Part shown: piece after piece, positions 43,082 to 51,805 of the stretch
Position numbering within the stretch: the stretch's first letter is position 1
Layout: every line of letters starts with the position of its first letter
Assembly: GCF_900112615.1 (NCBI RefSeq)
Contig: NZ_FOMK01000005.1
Location: 124,001 to 188,000 of the forward strand
DNA from: Chitinophaga sp. CF118
GTDB taxonomy: Bacteria; Bacteroidota; Bacteroidia; Chitinophagales; Chitinophagaceae
DNA: 64,000 bases
Direction of reading: 5' to 3'
Position numbers and translations under genes: made by a program
Notes under the pieces: model-generated
Seen by the model: only the letters and a program-made list of their open reading frames with translations
Told to the model about the DNA's origin: nothing
Databases searched by the model: none

Positions 43082-43273
43082 TTATCTTAGCCCCGCTTGT
43101 TTTAGAATTTTCAACTCTAACCCCTTGCCCAGTTCGGCATTGCCGTGATCGGGAAAAATGATTTCCTGCTCTGGTTTGTCAGGGTGAGTCATAATCATAT
43201 GACTTCCCTTTCCTTGTCTGAGTATTACCCATCCGGCCCGTAATAGTTTTCTCTTCATTTCAGAGCATTTCAT
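43082..43273 (-). CDS. hicA: HicA-type mRNA interferase toxin
   Basis: The 63-residue protein is a single double-stranded-RNA-binding-like domain. It has MKRKLLRAGWVILRQGKGSH, with the catalytic His in GKGSHMIM, and the end part AELGKGLELKILKQAG, as in HicA toxins. They cut mRNA in a translation-independent way. ATG 43273 is used; ATG 43258 is also possible. The gene precedes hicB on the same strand. Together they form a type II toxin-antitoxin pair in an otherwise ordinary region. Confidence 0.9.
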   Translation of the reverse strand: MKCSEMKRKLLRAGWVILRQGKGSHMIMTHPDKPEQEIIFPDHGNAELGKGLELKILKQAGLR

Positions 43274-43301
43274 TTTGAGGTTAGTTTGATATTCTATCGT
43301 T

Positions 43302-43357
43302 AAAGGTAATATATTAATTACTTTTCAGGAAATCGTAAGTAATGTTTCTATTACCTT
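43302..43357 (-). promoter_or_regulatory. Two candidate HicB operators upstream of hicA
   Basis: AAAGGTAAT-N6-ATTACTTTT (43302-43325) and AAGTAAT-N6-ATTACCTT (43337-43357) are inverted repeats with the same half-site and the same 6-base spacer. Their centres are 33 bases apart, about three helical turns, so they lie on one face of the DNA. They start 29 bases upstream of the hicA ATG. No TAnnTTTG box could be placed with confidence. Confidence 0.6.
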
Positions 43358-43364
43358 TTTAAAT

Positions 43365-43388
43365 AGGAAAAGCCGGGTTTCCCCGGCT
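43365..43388 (-). terminator. Intrinsic terminator of the FecR gene
   Basis: AGCCGGG (43371-43377) pairs with CCCGGCT (43382-43388) around a 4-base loop. On the minus strand a TTTTCC tail follows. It ends the sigma/FecR transcript before the hicA promoter region. Confidence 0.75.
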
Positions 43389-43419
43389 CCTTTCTTTATC
43401 AACCTTAGCAATATTGATT

Positions 43420-44427
43420 CTATTGTATTTTTCTCCTTAACTTATATTGTCCCTGTTCTTTAACCCAGGAAAGATCAGCGGCAGTGGCAATCACATCCAA
43501 TACGTCTTCCAGTTTTGGTGCATCAAAGAAATCACCTTTATAATCATAGTTGGCTACTGCACTATCTTCAATAATTATCTGCACATTATAGTATGATGAA
43601 AGCGTACTGATCACATCTCTCAGCGGAACATTGCTGAACCGGAGCACATTTTCTTTCCAGGCCATGAAGTTGGGATCAGCAATGGCTATCTCCTCCATTT
43701 GCTTATCTGTTTTGAAGATGGCCTTTCTTCCTTTGGTCAGTACCAGTCTGGTGGCAGACTTATCTTCCGTTTTACGGGACACCGCTACTTTTCCACTTAA
43801 CACAGCAACTTCAACAGGTTGTGCATCATATGCCTTAATATCGAAAGAAGTACCCAATACCTGTGTTTGTGTGCTATTAGTATATACCACAAACGGGCGT
43901 GCCTGTTCATGTGCTACATCAAAGAATGCCTCTCCTTCAAGATAGACCGCACGCTCAGTGCCTGTAAGGTTGCTGGTATAGCGCAGGCGGCTATGCTGGT
44001 TCATAAATACTTTACTGCCATCAGGTAGCTTAACCTCTTTTTTCTCCAGCGCAGCAGTGGTGATGATAATTTCCTGCGGCTCACGAAGGATAAAATACAT
44101 GGTAGCAGCACCTGCAAGCAATAAAAGTGTGGCAGCTATGCGTAATACATTACGGTAAGGGGAGATAGTCCTGACAGGCATTTCTGTTATATCAGGCTGG
44201 CTCTGGATCTGTTGACGGAACTTTTCCCAGTTACGGTTTGTATCCGGTATGTAATCCATATTGGTGGTAGCCGTCAGTTCCCAGGTTTTCCGGAGCTCGT
44301 CATAATAACGCCGGTTGGTTACATCTGCTTCCAGCCATGCCTGGAGAGTAGCCTGTTCCTCTGCGCTGAGAGTATTCTCCAGCTCACGGGCAATCAACGT
44401 TTCTATATCTTCAAAGGTGTTAGGCAT
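43420..44427 (-). CDS. FecR-type anti-sigma factor
   Basis: The 335-residue protein has a cytoplasmic N-terminal anti-sigma part (LIARELENTLSAEEQATLQA, WLEADVTNRRYYDELRKTWE). One transmembrane helix follows at about 90-112 (VLRIAATLLLLAGAATMYFI). Then comes the periplasmic FecR domain (VKLPDGSKVFMNQHSRLRYT; VYLEGEAFFDVAHEQARPFV) and a DUF4974-like end (NVPLRDVISTLSSYYNVQII). It should hold the ECF sigma factor until an outer-membrane signal arrives. The gene begins 4 bases after the sigma gene. The SusC-like transducer that normally follows is absent; a terminator comes instead. Confidence 0.93.
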   Translation of the reverse strand: MPNTFEDIETLIARELENTLSAEEQATLQAWLEADVTNRRYYDELRKTWELTATTNMDYIPDTNRNWEKFRQQIQSQPDITEMPVRTISPYRNVLRIAATLLLLAGAATMYFILREPQEIIITTAALEKKEVKLPDGSKVFMNQHSRLRYTSNLTGTERAVYLEGEAFFDVAHEQARPFVVYTNSTQTQVLGTSFDIKAYDAQPVEVAVLSGKVAVSRKTEDKSATRLVLTKGRKAIFKTDKQMEEIAIADPNFMAWKENVLRFSNVPLRDVISTLSSYYNVQIIIEDSAVANYDYKGDFFDAPKLEDVLDVIATAADLSWVKEQGQYKLRRKIQ

Positions 44428-44431
44428 ACCA

Positions 44432-45016
44432 TTAAAATTGTAAAAGTAAAGGATATAAAGAGGCTCCTGCTATAAAGAGGATGATCACTTGCAGGTAGTC
44501 CTGCAGAGATACCCGTAATTTTTTCAATGCTGTCATCATCTGATTTTCCACTGTTTTGATGGAAATATTCAGTGTGGTGGCAATTTCCCGGTATGATAGT
44601 TCTTCATAACGGCTAAGTATAAAGATCTCACGGCATTTCTCCGGCAGGCGGTTTATAGCCTGCTGAATATGCGTGGTTGTTTGCTGTAAACCTACACTCA
44701 CGGGTGCAGCCATTGGTTCCAGATGATCCTCCAAAGGAAGATGGGTGCCACGGCGTTTGTTCTTATCCAGGTGATCCAATGCCATATTAATAGCTGCTCT
44801 GTGCAGATATGCTTTAAAATATACATCTTTCAGGGAAGCCCGCCGGTTCCAGATCTTTATAAATACATCCTGTGCCAGATCTTCTGCAGTAGCAGTATCC
44901 TGTACAATACGGTATATAGTTTTAGATACAAATGAGAACCAGGCTTTAAACAGCGTTTCCATGAACAGCTGTTCGTCTTCCTGTAGTAACTTTTGTAATC
45001 GGGCATTTTCCGGCAT
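44432..45016 (-). CDS. ECF-type RNA polymerase sigma factor
   Basis: The ATG at 45016 gives MPENARLQKLLQEDEQLF and a protein of 194 residues, the usual length; the frame open to 45121 is too long. Region 2 is TAEDLAQDVFIKIWNRRASL, and region 4 is NRLPEKCREIFILSRYEELS with YREIATTLNISIKTVENQMM. The end carries a hydrophobic tail (VIILFIAGASLYPLLLQ), as in many Bacteroidota ECF factors. It is paired with FecR 4 bases downstream. The genes it controls are not visible here. Confidence 0.94.
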   Translation of the reverse strand: MPENARLQKLLQEDEQLFMETLFKAWFSFVSKTIYRIVQDTATAEDLAQDVFIKIWNRRASLKDVYFKAYLHRAAINMALDHLDKNKRRGTHLPLEDHLEPMAAPVSVGLQQTTTHIQQAINRLPEKCREIFILSRYEELSYREIATTLNISIKTVENQMMTALKKLRVSLQDYLQVIILFIAGASLYPLLLQF

Positions 45017-45120
45017 GGTGCAAAAATAACTTTTGTCCTTATTCCTGTTGTTATTGTTATCGACCTGACAGGAAAATGCTACTGTAGGCATAGCTTGCAT
45101 GTGTGTGACGCTTTCGTACA

Positions 45121-45876
45121 TTATAATTTTATAACTCTCCCAGATCCCTGTATATCTGAATTGACGGTTGGACTTCCTTTATACTTAACATTTCCGCTAC
45201 CATGGATACTTACATCAAGTGCGTGTGAAACACTGAGTGTATGTCCGCCGGAGCCTTTTACGCTGATGCTGGCGTCGGAACATAGCAGATCTAACCCGTT
45301 TATATCTCCGCTGCCATTAATATCGCTGTTGTAAGAACTGGTACTACCGCACAGATTAACACTGCCACTACCATTTATGGTTGTTTCCAGTTTTATAGTC
45401 TCTAACGTAAAACGGGCATTTCCACTACCATTAATGGCATAAGCAAAATGAGCTGTATGTAATGTATCTGTATTATCAATATTGCCGGAGCCGGAAAAGT
45501 CAACGGAATGGTAAGTTGTATTTTTCAGGTTTATGTGAATATCTTTAAAGAAATTCAACCTTACTCCTTTTTTTAATCGTATGTGGAGGATGGAATCACG
45601 TACCTCTGTCTCTATTACACGCATCAGGTTATTTTCTGCAATGATTTCTACGCGTGTATCGGCAGCCTGTTGAAGGTGTACATAGAAAGGACCATCCACT
45701 GTCACATCTGTAAAATTGCCTGTTGGGCGTTGTTCAGTGATCACCATCCCTGATCCGGCAAGGACCTCTTTGGAACAGCCTGATAATATAAAGCTGAAGA
45801 TGAAGAGCATCAGCAGCAACCAGCCTATACCAAGGCTGCTATATACTATTATGGTCTGTTTTTTTACTGTATACAT
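45121..45876 (-). CDS. Lipoprotein with DUF2807 (head GIN) beta-helix domain
   Basis: The 251-residue protein has an N-terminal hydrophobic segment (IGWLLLMLFIFSFILSGC) with lipobox LSGC, longer than normal for a lipoprotein signal. The mature part is the DUF2807 domain: GNFTDVTVDGPFYVHL, VEIIAENNLMRVIE, and then repeated INGSGSV/VKGSGGH/IHGSGNV turns of a beta helix. Such proteins sit on the cell envelope and their role is unknown. It lies 104 bases upstream of the sigma gene on the same strand and might be read into it. Confidence 0.9.
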   Translation of the reverse strand: MYTVKKQTIIVYSSLGIGWLLLMLFIFSFILSGCSKEVLAGSGMVITEQRPTGNFTDVTVDGPFYVHLQQAADTRVEIIAENNLMRVIETEVRDSILHIRLKKGVRLNFFKDIHINLKNTTYHSVDFSGSGNIDNTDTLHTAHFAYAINGSGNARFTLETIKLETTINGSGSVNLCGSTSSYNSDINGSGDINGLDLLCSDASISVKGSGGHTLSVSHALDVSIHGSGNVKYKGSPTVNSDIQGSGRVIKL

Positions 45877-45961
45877 AATGTTCGGGATTTATGCTATACA
45901 GTTATAACGGGGAGAAGATGTAATACCCCTAGAAGAAGCGCGGAAATGCTATAAAAAATGG

Positions 45962-45995
45962 AGCCGGCCATACTGAAGTATGGAACCGGCTTTTT
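45962..45995. terminator. Bidirectional intrinsic terminator
   Basis: AGCCGGCCATAC (45962-45973) pairs with GTATGG-AA-CCGGCT (45978-45991), with a 2-base bulge and loop TGAA. T-runs follow on both strands. It ends the small exported gene at 46033 on the minus strand. Confidence 0.85.
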
Positions 45996-46032
45996 GATTA
46001 ACCCCTATGAAAACCAACTATTGCTATGCGTT

Positions 46033-46350
46033 TTATTCCTGTAGTTTGATCTCTCCGAGATCTGTTGTTTTGTCATCTTCCACTTTCACATTGGTGAACG
46101 TAACATCTTTAAAAGGATGTTTAGCTCCCACTATTACGGTGTATGTACCAGCTGTGGCACCCTGTACATTGAAAACTCCATCAGTAACAGGTGCTTTCAG
46201 GGTATCTGTTCCCTGGAAAGCCCATACCTGCGATGCAGCATCTGCTGGCGTTACTTTACCAGAGATTGAACCACTACCTGCATTTTTAAATGCAAAGGTT
46301 CCGACTGCTATCGTTGCAAGTAATAATATGCTAACTGATATCTTTTTCAT
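46033..46350 (-). CDS. Small exported protein with carboxypeptidase-regulatory-like fold
   Basis: The 105-residue protein has a signal peptide (ISVSILLLATIAVGTFAFK) and one small beta-sandwich. It has GSISGKVTPADAASQVWAFQ and GVFNVQGATAGTYTVIVGAK, the pattern of CarboxypepD_reg-like/SpaA-type domains that form the start of TonB-dependent transporters. Here it is free-standing. It should be in the periplasm or secreted. It is flanked by terminators on both sides, so it is transcribed alone. Confidence 0.82.
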   Translation of the reverse strand: MKKISVSILLLATIAVGTFAFKNAGSGSISGKVTPADAASQVWAFQGTDTLKAPVTDGVFNVQGATAGTYTVIVGAKHPFKDVTFTNVKVEDDKTTDLGEIKLQE

Positions 46351-46521
46351 ATAAATATATTTCCAATTACCATGCCACAGCAGAGTAATATGTTTTTAAT
46401 ACAGTATTTAACAATACTTTACGAAACCTTTAACAGTAAAGGGTTTAGGTTTTAACAATGGTTTACATTTCATGTATTTTCAAGTGGGGAGCACTGCCAC
46501 AATCTGACCCATTTGGGCAAC

Positions 46522-46560
46522 AAAAAGCCCTCTTCTGCCAGTAGCGGAAGAGGGCTTTTT
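46522..46560. terminator. Intrinsic terminator of the BI-1 gene
   Basis: AAAAAGCCCTCTTC pairs with GAAGAGGGCTTTTT at the ends of 46522-46560, with a small inner loop. It is symmetric and can work in either direction. It lies 17 bases after the stop at 46578. Confidence 0.9.
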
Positions 46561-46577
46561 ATAGCTTATAGTTGAGA

Positions 46578-47318
46578 TTATCTTTTGTTCAGTTTAGATA
46601 GTAAGCGGAGAATTTCCAGGTATAACCATACTAATGTTACCAGCAATCCGAAAGAAGCATACCATTCAAAATATTTGGGAGCTCCCTGTGCCGCACCAGT
46701 CTCAATCATATCAAAATCCAGGATCAGGTTCAACGCAGCAACGGCTACCACCACCAGTGAGAAAATAATACCAATAGTGCTTCCTTCATGCAGGAAAGGT
46801 ATATTGATATTAAACATCCGGAGTACCAGGGCCAGCAGGTAAAAAATAGCAATCCCGGCAGTTGCCGTAAATATAATAGCCCTGAATCTTTCAGTTGCGC
46901 GGATAATGCGAGCTCTGTAAAGAATCAGCATCCCAAGGAAAGTCCCAAAAGTAAGACCTACAGCCTGTAATACTATTCCATCATAAAGACCGGAATACAT
47001 TACGGAAATAACGCCCAGAAATAACCCTTCTGCCAGCGCATAAGCCGGAGCCAGGTATGGAGCCCACTCTTTTTTAATAACAATAATGATCGCAAGTATA
47101 AAACCACCTATGCCTCCTACTAACAGGAATGGCATAATATTTTGTCCTCTGGCGGGTGCTCCCCAGGCGTAAACAGCAGCAGCCATCACCATCAACAGCA
47201 GAAATCCCATTTTAGTAACTGTACCATTAATAGTCATTACACCATTAGAGTGGTCAGCAGCAGCTTCCCGGAAAGTTTTTTCCTTTAGGACAGGGTTATT
47301 TGATTCAAATAATGCCAT
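46578..47318 (-). CDS. Bax inhibitor-1/YccA family membrane protein
   Basis: The 246-residue protein has a polar start (about 35 residues) and seven transmembrane helices. Family signs are TVTKMGFLLLMVMAAAVYAW, YALAEGLFLGVISVMY, and the late LILDFDMIETGAAQGAPKYF with the Asp pair thought to gate ion flux. This is the larger YccA-like bacterial subtype. Members act as pH-sensitive calcium leak channels or protease modulators in the inner membrane. It appears monocistronic. Confidence 0.93.
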   Translation of the reverse strand: MALFESNNPVLKEKTFREAAADHSNGVMTINGTVTKMGFLLLMVMAAAVYAWGAPARGQNIMPFLLVGGIGGFILAIIIVIKKEWAPYLAPAYALAEGLFLGVISVMYSGLYDGIVLQAVGLTFGTFLGMLILYRARIIRATERFRAIIFTATAGIAIFYLLALVLRMFNINIPFLHEGSTIGIIFSLVVVAVAALNLILDFDMIETGAAQGAPKYFEWYASFGLLVTLVWLYLEILRLLSKLNKR

Positions 47319-47456
47319 GGTATTAAAAATTTATATGGTAAAATTACGATTATGAATCGATAACAGATACAGTTCTTCTGTTACTGATTACTTAAAGTTA
47401 TGTAGCATAACTTTAAACTATGACACCACCTTAGGAGAAAGTCTATTCACTTTGTG

Positions 47457-47464
47457 TACTTTTG
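47457..47464 (+). promoter_or_regulatory. -7 promoter element upstream of korA
   Basis: TACTTTTG matches TAnnTTTG, 105 bases before the korA ATG. No -33 TTTG at the normal distance was found. Confidence 0.4.
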
Positions 47465-47569
47465 TAATAATGACCGCTTTGAAAAGCATTTAATTATACG
47501 ATGGATACTACCTTCCGAATTGTTAAATTTACAGCCTGAAAAATAACGGTCAGTTAAATAAGATAATAA

Positions 47570-49420
47570 ATGTCAAATAGTTCGATTCAAAAAATAGAGG
47601 ATGTAGTCATAAAGTTTGCTGGGGATAGTGGTGATGGGATGCAGTTGACGGGTACCCAGTTCTCCAATAATACTGCCCTGATAGGGAATGACCTGAGTAC
47701 ATTTCCTGACTTCCCGGCAGAAATACGTGCCCCGATAGGTACACTACCTGGTGTGAGCGGTTTTCAGTTGCACTTTTCGTCTAATCGTATATTTACTCCC
47801 GGCGATGCCTGTGATGTGCTGGTGGCTATGAATGCTGCTGCCCTGAAGGCAAACCTGAAAGCGCTTAAAAAAGGTGGGATCATCATAGCCAATACAGATG
47901 GTTTTGATGCCAAAAACCTTCGACTGGCTAACTACCCTGAAGGTGTTAATCCCCTGGAAGATGGCTCCCTGGCCAACTACCAGCTGCACACTATCGACGT
48001 GACAAAACTGACACGTGAGGCGCTGAAAGATAGCCCTATGGGGATGAAGGAGAAGGACCGTGCGAAGAATATGTTCGTATTGGGTTTCCTGTACTGGATG
48101 TACGATCGTACACTGGAAAGCACAGAAGCCTTCCTCAATGAAAAATTTGGCAAAAAACAGGATATCCTGGATAGTAACCTGAAAGTATTGCAAGCCGGAT
48201 ATAACTTCGGAGATACCGTTGAAGCATTCACAACCCGCTATCATGTGGAAAAAGCCCGCATGGAGCCAGGTACTTACCGTAGTATTACTGGGAATGTTGC
48301 CCTGTCGTACGGATTGGTGGCTGCCGGTCAGAAATCAAAGTTGCCGCTTTTCCTGGGTACTTACCCAATTACACCGGCTTCCGATATCCTGCATGAACTG
48401 AGCCGTTACAAAAACTTTAATATCCGCACTTTCCAGGCAGAAGATGAAATAGCCGGTATTACCTCAGCCATCGGGGCTTCCTATGGCGGACATATGGGTA
48501 TTACCACTACTTCCGGTCCGGGAATGGCATTAAAAGGTGAAGCAATGGGACTGGCAGTAATGCTGGAAATACCTTTGCTGATCATAAATATTCAGCGCGG
48601 TGGACCTTCTACCGGTCTGCCTACCAAAACTGAGCAGTCTGATTTGCTGCAGGCTTACTACGGCCGTAACGGGGAATGTCCCATGCCGATCGTATCTGCT
48701 TCCACTCCTTCAGATTGTTTCGATGCTGTATTTGAAGCGTTCCGCATTTCAGTACAGCACATGACCCCGGTAATTTTCCTGAGTGACGGGTATATTGCCA
48801 ATGGTTCAGAACCATGGCGTTTCCCACAGAGCGCTGATCTTCCTGAAATCGCCGTGAAGTTCAAGAAAGGGCTCGAAGAAGGAGAAGAACAGTTCCTGCC
48901 ATATCACCGTGATGAGAACCTGGTCCGTCCGTGGGCTGTACCTGGTACCCCAGGACTGGAACACCGTATTGGTGGTTTGGAAAAGCAGAACATTACCGGT
49001 AATGTAAGCTACGATCCGGAAAATCATCAGCTGATGGTAAGAATCCGTCAGGAGAAAATTGATAAGATCGCAGATCATATTCCACCGCAGCAAATAGAAT
49101 TAGGTCCTGAAAAGGGTAAGGTCCTGGTGCTGGGCTGGGGATCCACTTACGGTGCTATCAAGAGTGCCGTGCTGGAACTATTGGCAGAAGGTCATCAGGT
49201 GGCACATGCACATATCAGGTATCTTCGTCCTTTCCCTAAAAATCTGGAAGAGATCCTGCATAGCTATGACAAGATTCTGATTCCAGAAATCAATAATGGC
49301 CAGCTGATCAAAATTATCCGTGACCAGTTCCTGATCGATGCCCAGGGTTATCACAAGATCATGGGGGTACCTATCACAAAGAGTGAGCTTGTGATCAAGA
49401 TCCGTGAAATGCTCCAATAA
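47570..49420 (+). CDS. korA: 2-oxoacid (2-oxoglutarate) ferredoxin oxidoreductase, fused gamma-alpha subunit
   Basis: The 616-residue protein joins a gamma domain (residues 1-195; VVIKFAGDSGDGMQLTGTQF and FPDFPAEIRAPIGTLPGVSG) to the alpha chain (from about 230). The alpha chain has FLGTYPITPASDILHELSRY, AEDEIAGITSAIGASYGGHM and TTTSGPGMALKGEAMGLAVM. The enzyme oxidises 2-oxoglutarate to succinyl-CoA with ferredoxin as acceptor. The beta subunit that binds thiamine diphosphate (KorB) usually follows directly; here a perfect 20-base-pair terminator comes 22 bases after the stop. Confidence 0.93.
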   Translation: MSNSSIQKIEDVVIKFAGDSGDGMQLTGTQFSNNTALIGNDLSTFPDFPAEIRAPIGTLPGVSGFQLHFSSNRIFTPGDACDVLVAMNAAALKANLKALKKGGIIIANTDGFDAKNLRLANYPEGVNPLEDGSLANYQLHTIDVTKLTREALKDSPMGMKEKDRAKNMFVLGFLYWMYDRTLESTEAFLNEKFGKKQDILDSNLKVLQAGYNFGDTVEAFTTRYHVEKARMEPGTYRSITGNVALSYGLVAAGQKSKLPLFLGTYPITPASDILHELSRYKNFNIRTFQAEDEIAGITSAIGASYGGHMGITTTSGPGMALKGEAMGLAVMLEIPLLIINIQRGGPSTGLPTKTEQSDLLQAYYGRNGECPMPIVSASTPSDCFDAVFEAFRISVQHMTPVIFLSDGYIANGSEPWRFPQSADLPEIAVKFKKGLEEGEEQFLPYHRDENLVRPWAVPGTPGLEHRIGGLEKQNITGNVSYDPENHQLMVRIRQEKIDKIADHIPPQQIELGPEKGKVLVLGWGSTYGAIKSAVLELLAEGHQVAHAHIRYLRPFPKNLEEILHSYDKILIPEINNGQLIKIIRDQFLIDAQGYHKIMGVPITKSELVIKIREMLQ

Positions 49421-49442
49421 TAGCAATATAAAATCTTTATAA

Positions 49443-49485
49443 CTATATAATAAAAGGAGGGTATCACCCTCCTTTTATTATATAG
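49443..49485 (+). terminator. Intrinsic terminator of korA
   Basis: A perfect 20-base-pair stem (49443-49462 with 49466-49485) with a 3-base loop lies 22 bases after the korA stop. The stem ends in A/T-rich sequence. Confidence 0.92.
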
Positions 49486-49649
49486 GGTTTACACCGAAAG
49501 CATAAATCGTTAACCCCCATAAAATTTATATTTTGTATTTTTAATAACCTTATATGTTGATATGGGTATTATATCCGTCTGTCAGTATAACAAAAGGGAC
49601 AACTGTACGTTAGCTATATAGTAGCATTTACTTAGCCAAATTCCTTATT

Positions 49650-50240
49650 ATGAGAGGCTTTACCCTGACCTGCATATTTATTACACTGTTTACTTTCACC
49701 AGCGGCTTGTTATATGGCCAGAACCACGAGTATGAAGTTCGTTATGCAAATCATGTTATAGGCAATGTGAGTGCTCATTGCAAACTAAATGGTACTGCAA
49801 AGAATATTTCGATTCAGAGTAAAGTAGACATGCGACCACTTACCCGGTTTAACCTGGATATTTCCTGTGAATTTGATAACAGCATTATGATCAGGTCAAA
49901 AGTGATCCGCACAGGTAAAGAGGGCGATAATAAGTCCATTATAACCCAGCGGGATGGGAAGAACTATTCCATCATTCATAATGGAGAGAAGTCCATGCTG
50001 AATAATACTGAAATCGTACATTCTGTATCAGAATTGTACTTTATGGAACCTCACCAGATCTCCCGCATTTATTCCGAAACCTTAGGAGCATTCTTAACCC
50101 TCAAAACATTGGGTAATGGATTATATGAGCTAAACCTTCCAGAAGGGAAAAAGAATGTATATAAATATGAAAAAGGTGTATTGGTGCAGGTAGAAGTGAG
50201 CCAGCCCTTTGGTAAGGCATTTATTGTAAGGGTAACCTAA
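49650..50240 (+). CDS. Exported DUF6134-like protein
   Basis: The 196-residue protein has a signal peptide (FITLFTFTSGLLYGQ) and an antiparallel beta-rich body. The start YEVRYANHVIGNVSAHCKL is followed by repeated strand pairs such as IRTGKEGDNKSIITQRDGKN. It resembles the DUF6134 family of Bacteroidota, which probably folds as a partial lipid-binding barrel; I am moderately sure. It stands alone, with a terminator on each side. Confidence 0.75.
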   Translation: MRGFTLTCIFITLFTFTSGLLYGQNHEYEVRYANHVIGNVSAHCKLNGTAKNISIQSKVDMRPLTRFNLDISCEFDNSIMIRSKVIRTGKEGDNKSIITQRDGKNYSIIHNGEKSMLNNTEIVHSVSELYFMEPHQISRIYSETLGAFLTLKTLGNGLYELNLPEGKKNVYKYEKGVLVQVEVSQPFGKAFIVRVT

Positions 50241-50366
50241 AAAACAATGGGTCAAAATAAAGGATCGTTTAAATAGAGCATTGTCTCCATTAGAAAAACC
50301 AATGAATTCAAAAAAGGAAGGCCCTGAGAATCGCTTAAACAACCATCATGTTCCCGAATGGAAAGA

Positions 50367-50396
50367 GGTTGTACCATGCTTGATACAACCCCTTTT
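50367..50396 (+). terminator. Weak intrinsic terminator
   Basis: GGTTGTA (50367-50373) pairs with TACAACC (50384-50390), followed by CCTTTT. It lies 127 bases after the exported-protein stop. Confidence 0.5.
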
Positions 50397-50510
50397 AAAA
50401 AAAATCTATTGATTAAAGTCGACTAAAAAACCTATCCTTCCGGGTAGATGATGATGGAGACGAATTCGCTTTTATGCGATTCTTAATTCCTCCATTTTTA
50501 TTCGACAATT

Positions 50511-51704
50511 CTATTCAATTACTTTCTCAATAATCAGTCCACTCGCCTTATCTTTCAGAATGAGTTTCTTTGCGCCAAAGTGTGTCATTTCCTCTTTCAC
50601 GAGATAATATTGCGCGTCATATTCAACGAGTGTTTTATGTTTTTCCACTCCTACCTGACCACGCCATATTTCCAGTTGTACAGGTTCCCACAATTTTGAA
50701 GCCGCACTACGGTAAGCCGCATCCAATATAGCATTCACTACATAGCCGTCATAGAATGTTTCTCTTGCCGGACGGTTACCTTCTATAGCATGAAACATAT
50801 CTGCAAACATGTGATTATATCCCAGCTCATTCAGTTCATCTCCTACAGGAAATAACCAGCCACTGTTGCTTTCCGCTTTTTCTGCCACGTAATCAGCGCC
50901 TTTGCCCGTGGTGAACATATCAAAGCCGGTGCGTAAAAAACTATTGAGCCAGATAGTACCCTCTGTACCCATTACTTCATCACGCAGATCAAGACCGCCG
51001 CGGAAGGTCCAGCTCACTTCAAATTGTCCGATCGCACCGTTCTCATATTTCACAAGACCGATGGCATGATCTTCTGCATCAATGGGTTTCACCTGTGTAT
51101 CTGCCCAGCACATTACTTCTACCGGTTTAATATCCTTGCCAATAAAACTGCGTGCAATCTCTACACAATGGCAGCCCAGGTCAAGGATACATCCGCCACC
51201 TGCCTGTTCTTTATCCCAGAACCATTCGCTGTGAGGGCCAGGATGTGTTTCACGGGATTTGGCCCACAGGATGCGTCCAAGAGCGCCGTTTTTTACACTC
51301 TCCAGCGCCTTTGAAAATTTGGGAGTGTATACAAGATCTTCCAGGTAGCCATTAAAGATACCCGCTTTTTCAACTGCTTCCAGCATACGTTTGGCCTCTG
51401 CGGCATTGCGCCCCAGGGGTTTGGTACAGATTACACCCTTTTTGTGTTTACAACAGAGCATTACTGCTGCTTCATGCAAATTATTAGGTAATGAAATACA
51501 AACAACATCTACATCGGGGTGAGCAATGGATTCCTCCATATCGAGTGTCCAGTGTGCAACATTATAATCTGCTGCAAATTTCTTTGCACTCTCTTCCCGA
51601 CGGGAATAAATACTGACAATCTTATCCTTGCTTCTTTGTCCCTGCAGTGAATCTGCATAGAAACGACCAATGAAGCCGGAGCCCAACATTGAAATACGTT
51701 GCAT
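50511..51704 (-). CDS. Gfo/Idh/MocA family oxidoreductase
   Basis: The 397-residue protein starts with a Rossmann motif (ISMLGSGFIGRFYADSL) for NAD(P). The usual EKP site appears as VICTKPLGRNAAEAKRM. WFWDKEQAGGGCILDLGCHC contains the catalytic Asp-x3-His of the family. The C-terminal half is the Gfo-type sheet that forms the sugar pocket. It likely oxidises or epimerises a cyclic polyol or sugar. It is downstream of the nucleoside-permease-like gene on the same strand, which suggests joint import and conversion of a sugar-like compound, although a terminator lies in between. Confidence 0.92.
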   Translation of the reverse strand: MQRISMLGSGFIGRFYADSLQGQRSKDKIVSIYSRREESAKKFAADYNVAHWTLDMEESIAHPDVDVVCISLPNNLHEAAVMLCCKHKKGVICTKPLGRNAAEAKRMLEAVEKAGIFNGYLEDLVYTPKFSKALESVKNGALGRILWAKSRETHPGPHSEWFWDKEQAGGGCILDLGCHCVEIARSFIGKDIKPVEVMCWADTQVKPIDAEDHAIGLVKYENGAIGQFEVSWTFRGGLDLRDEVMGTEGTIWLNSFLRTGFDMFTTGKGADYVAEKAESNSGWLFPVGDELNELGYNHMFADMFHAIEGNRPARETFYDGYVVNAILDAAYRSAASKLWEPVQLEIWRGQVGVEKHKTLVEYDAQYYLVKEEMTHFGAKKLILKDKASGLIIEKVIE

Positions 51705-51738
51705 AATTATCTGATTGGATAAAGGTGATGAAAAGAAA

Positions 51739-51782
51739 ACTCCGCAGCAGAACTTCTTTAAGAGGGAGTTTTGCTGCGGAGT
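51739..51782 (-). terminator. Hairpin between permease and oxidoreductase genes
   Basis: ACTCCGCAGCA (51739-51749) pairs with TGCTGCGGAGT (51772-51782). Further partial pairing extends inside. On the minus strand a TTTTCTTTTC tail follows. It should end or attenuate transcription from the permease into the oxidoreductase. Confidence 0.8.
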
Positions 51783-51805
51783 GATATATTAAACATAACG
51801 GTTTA

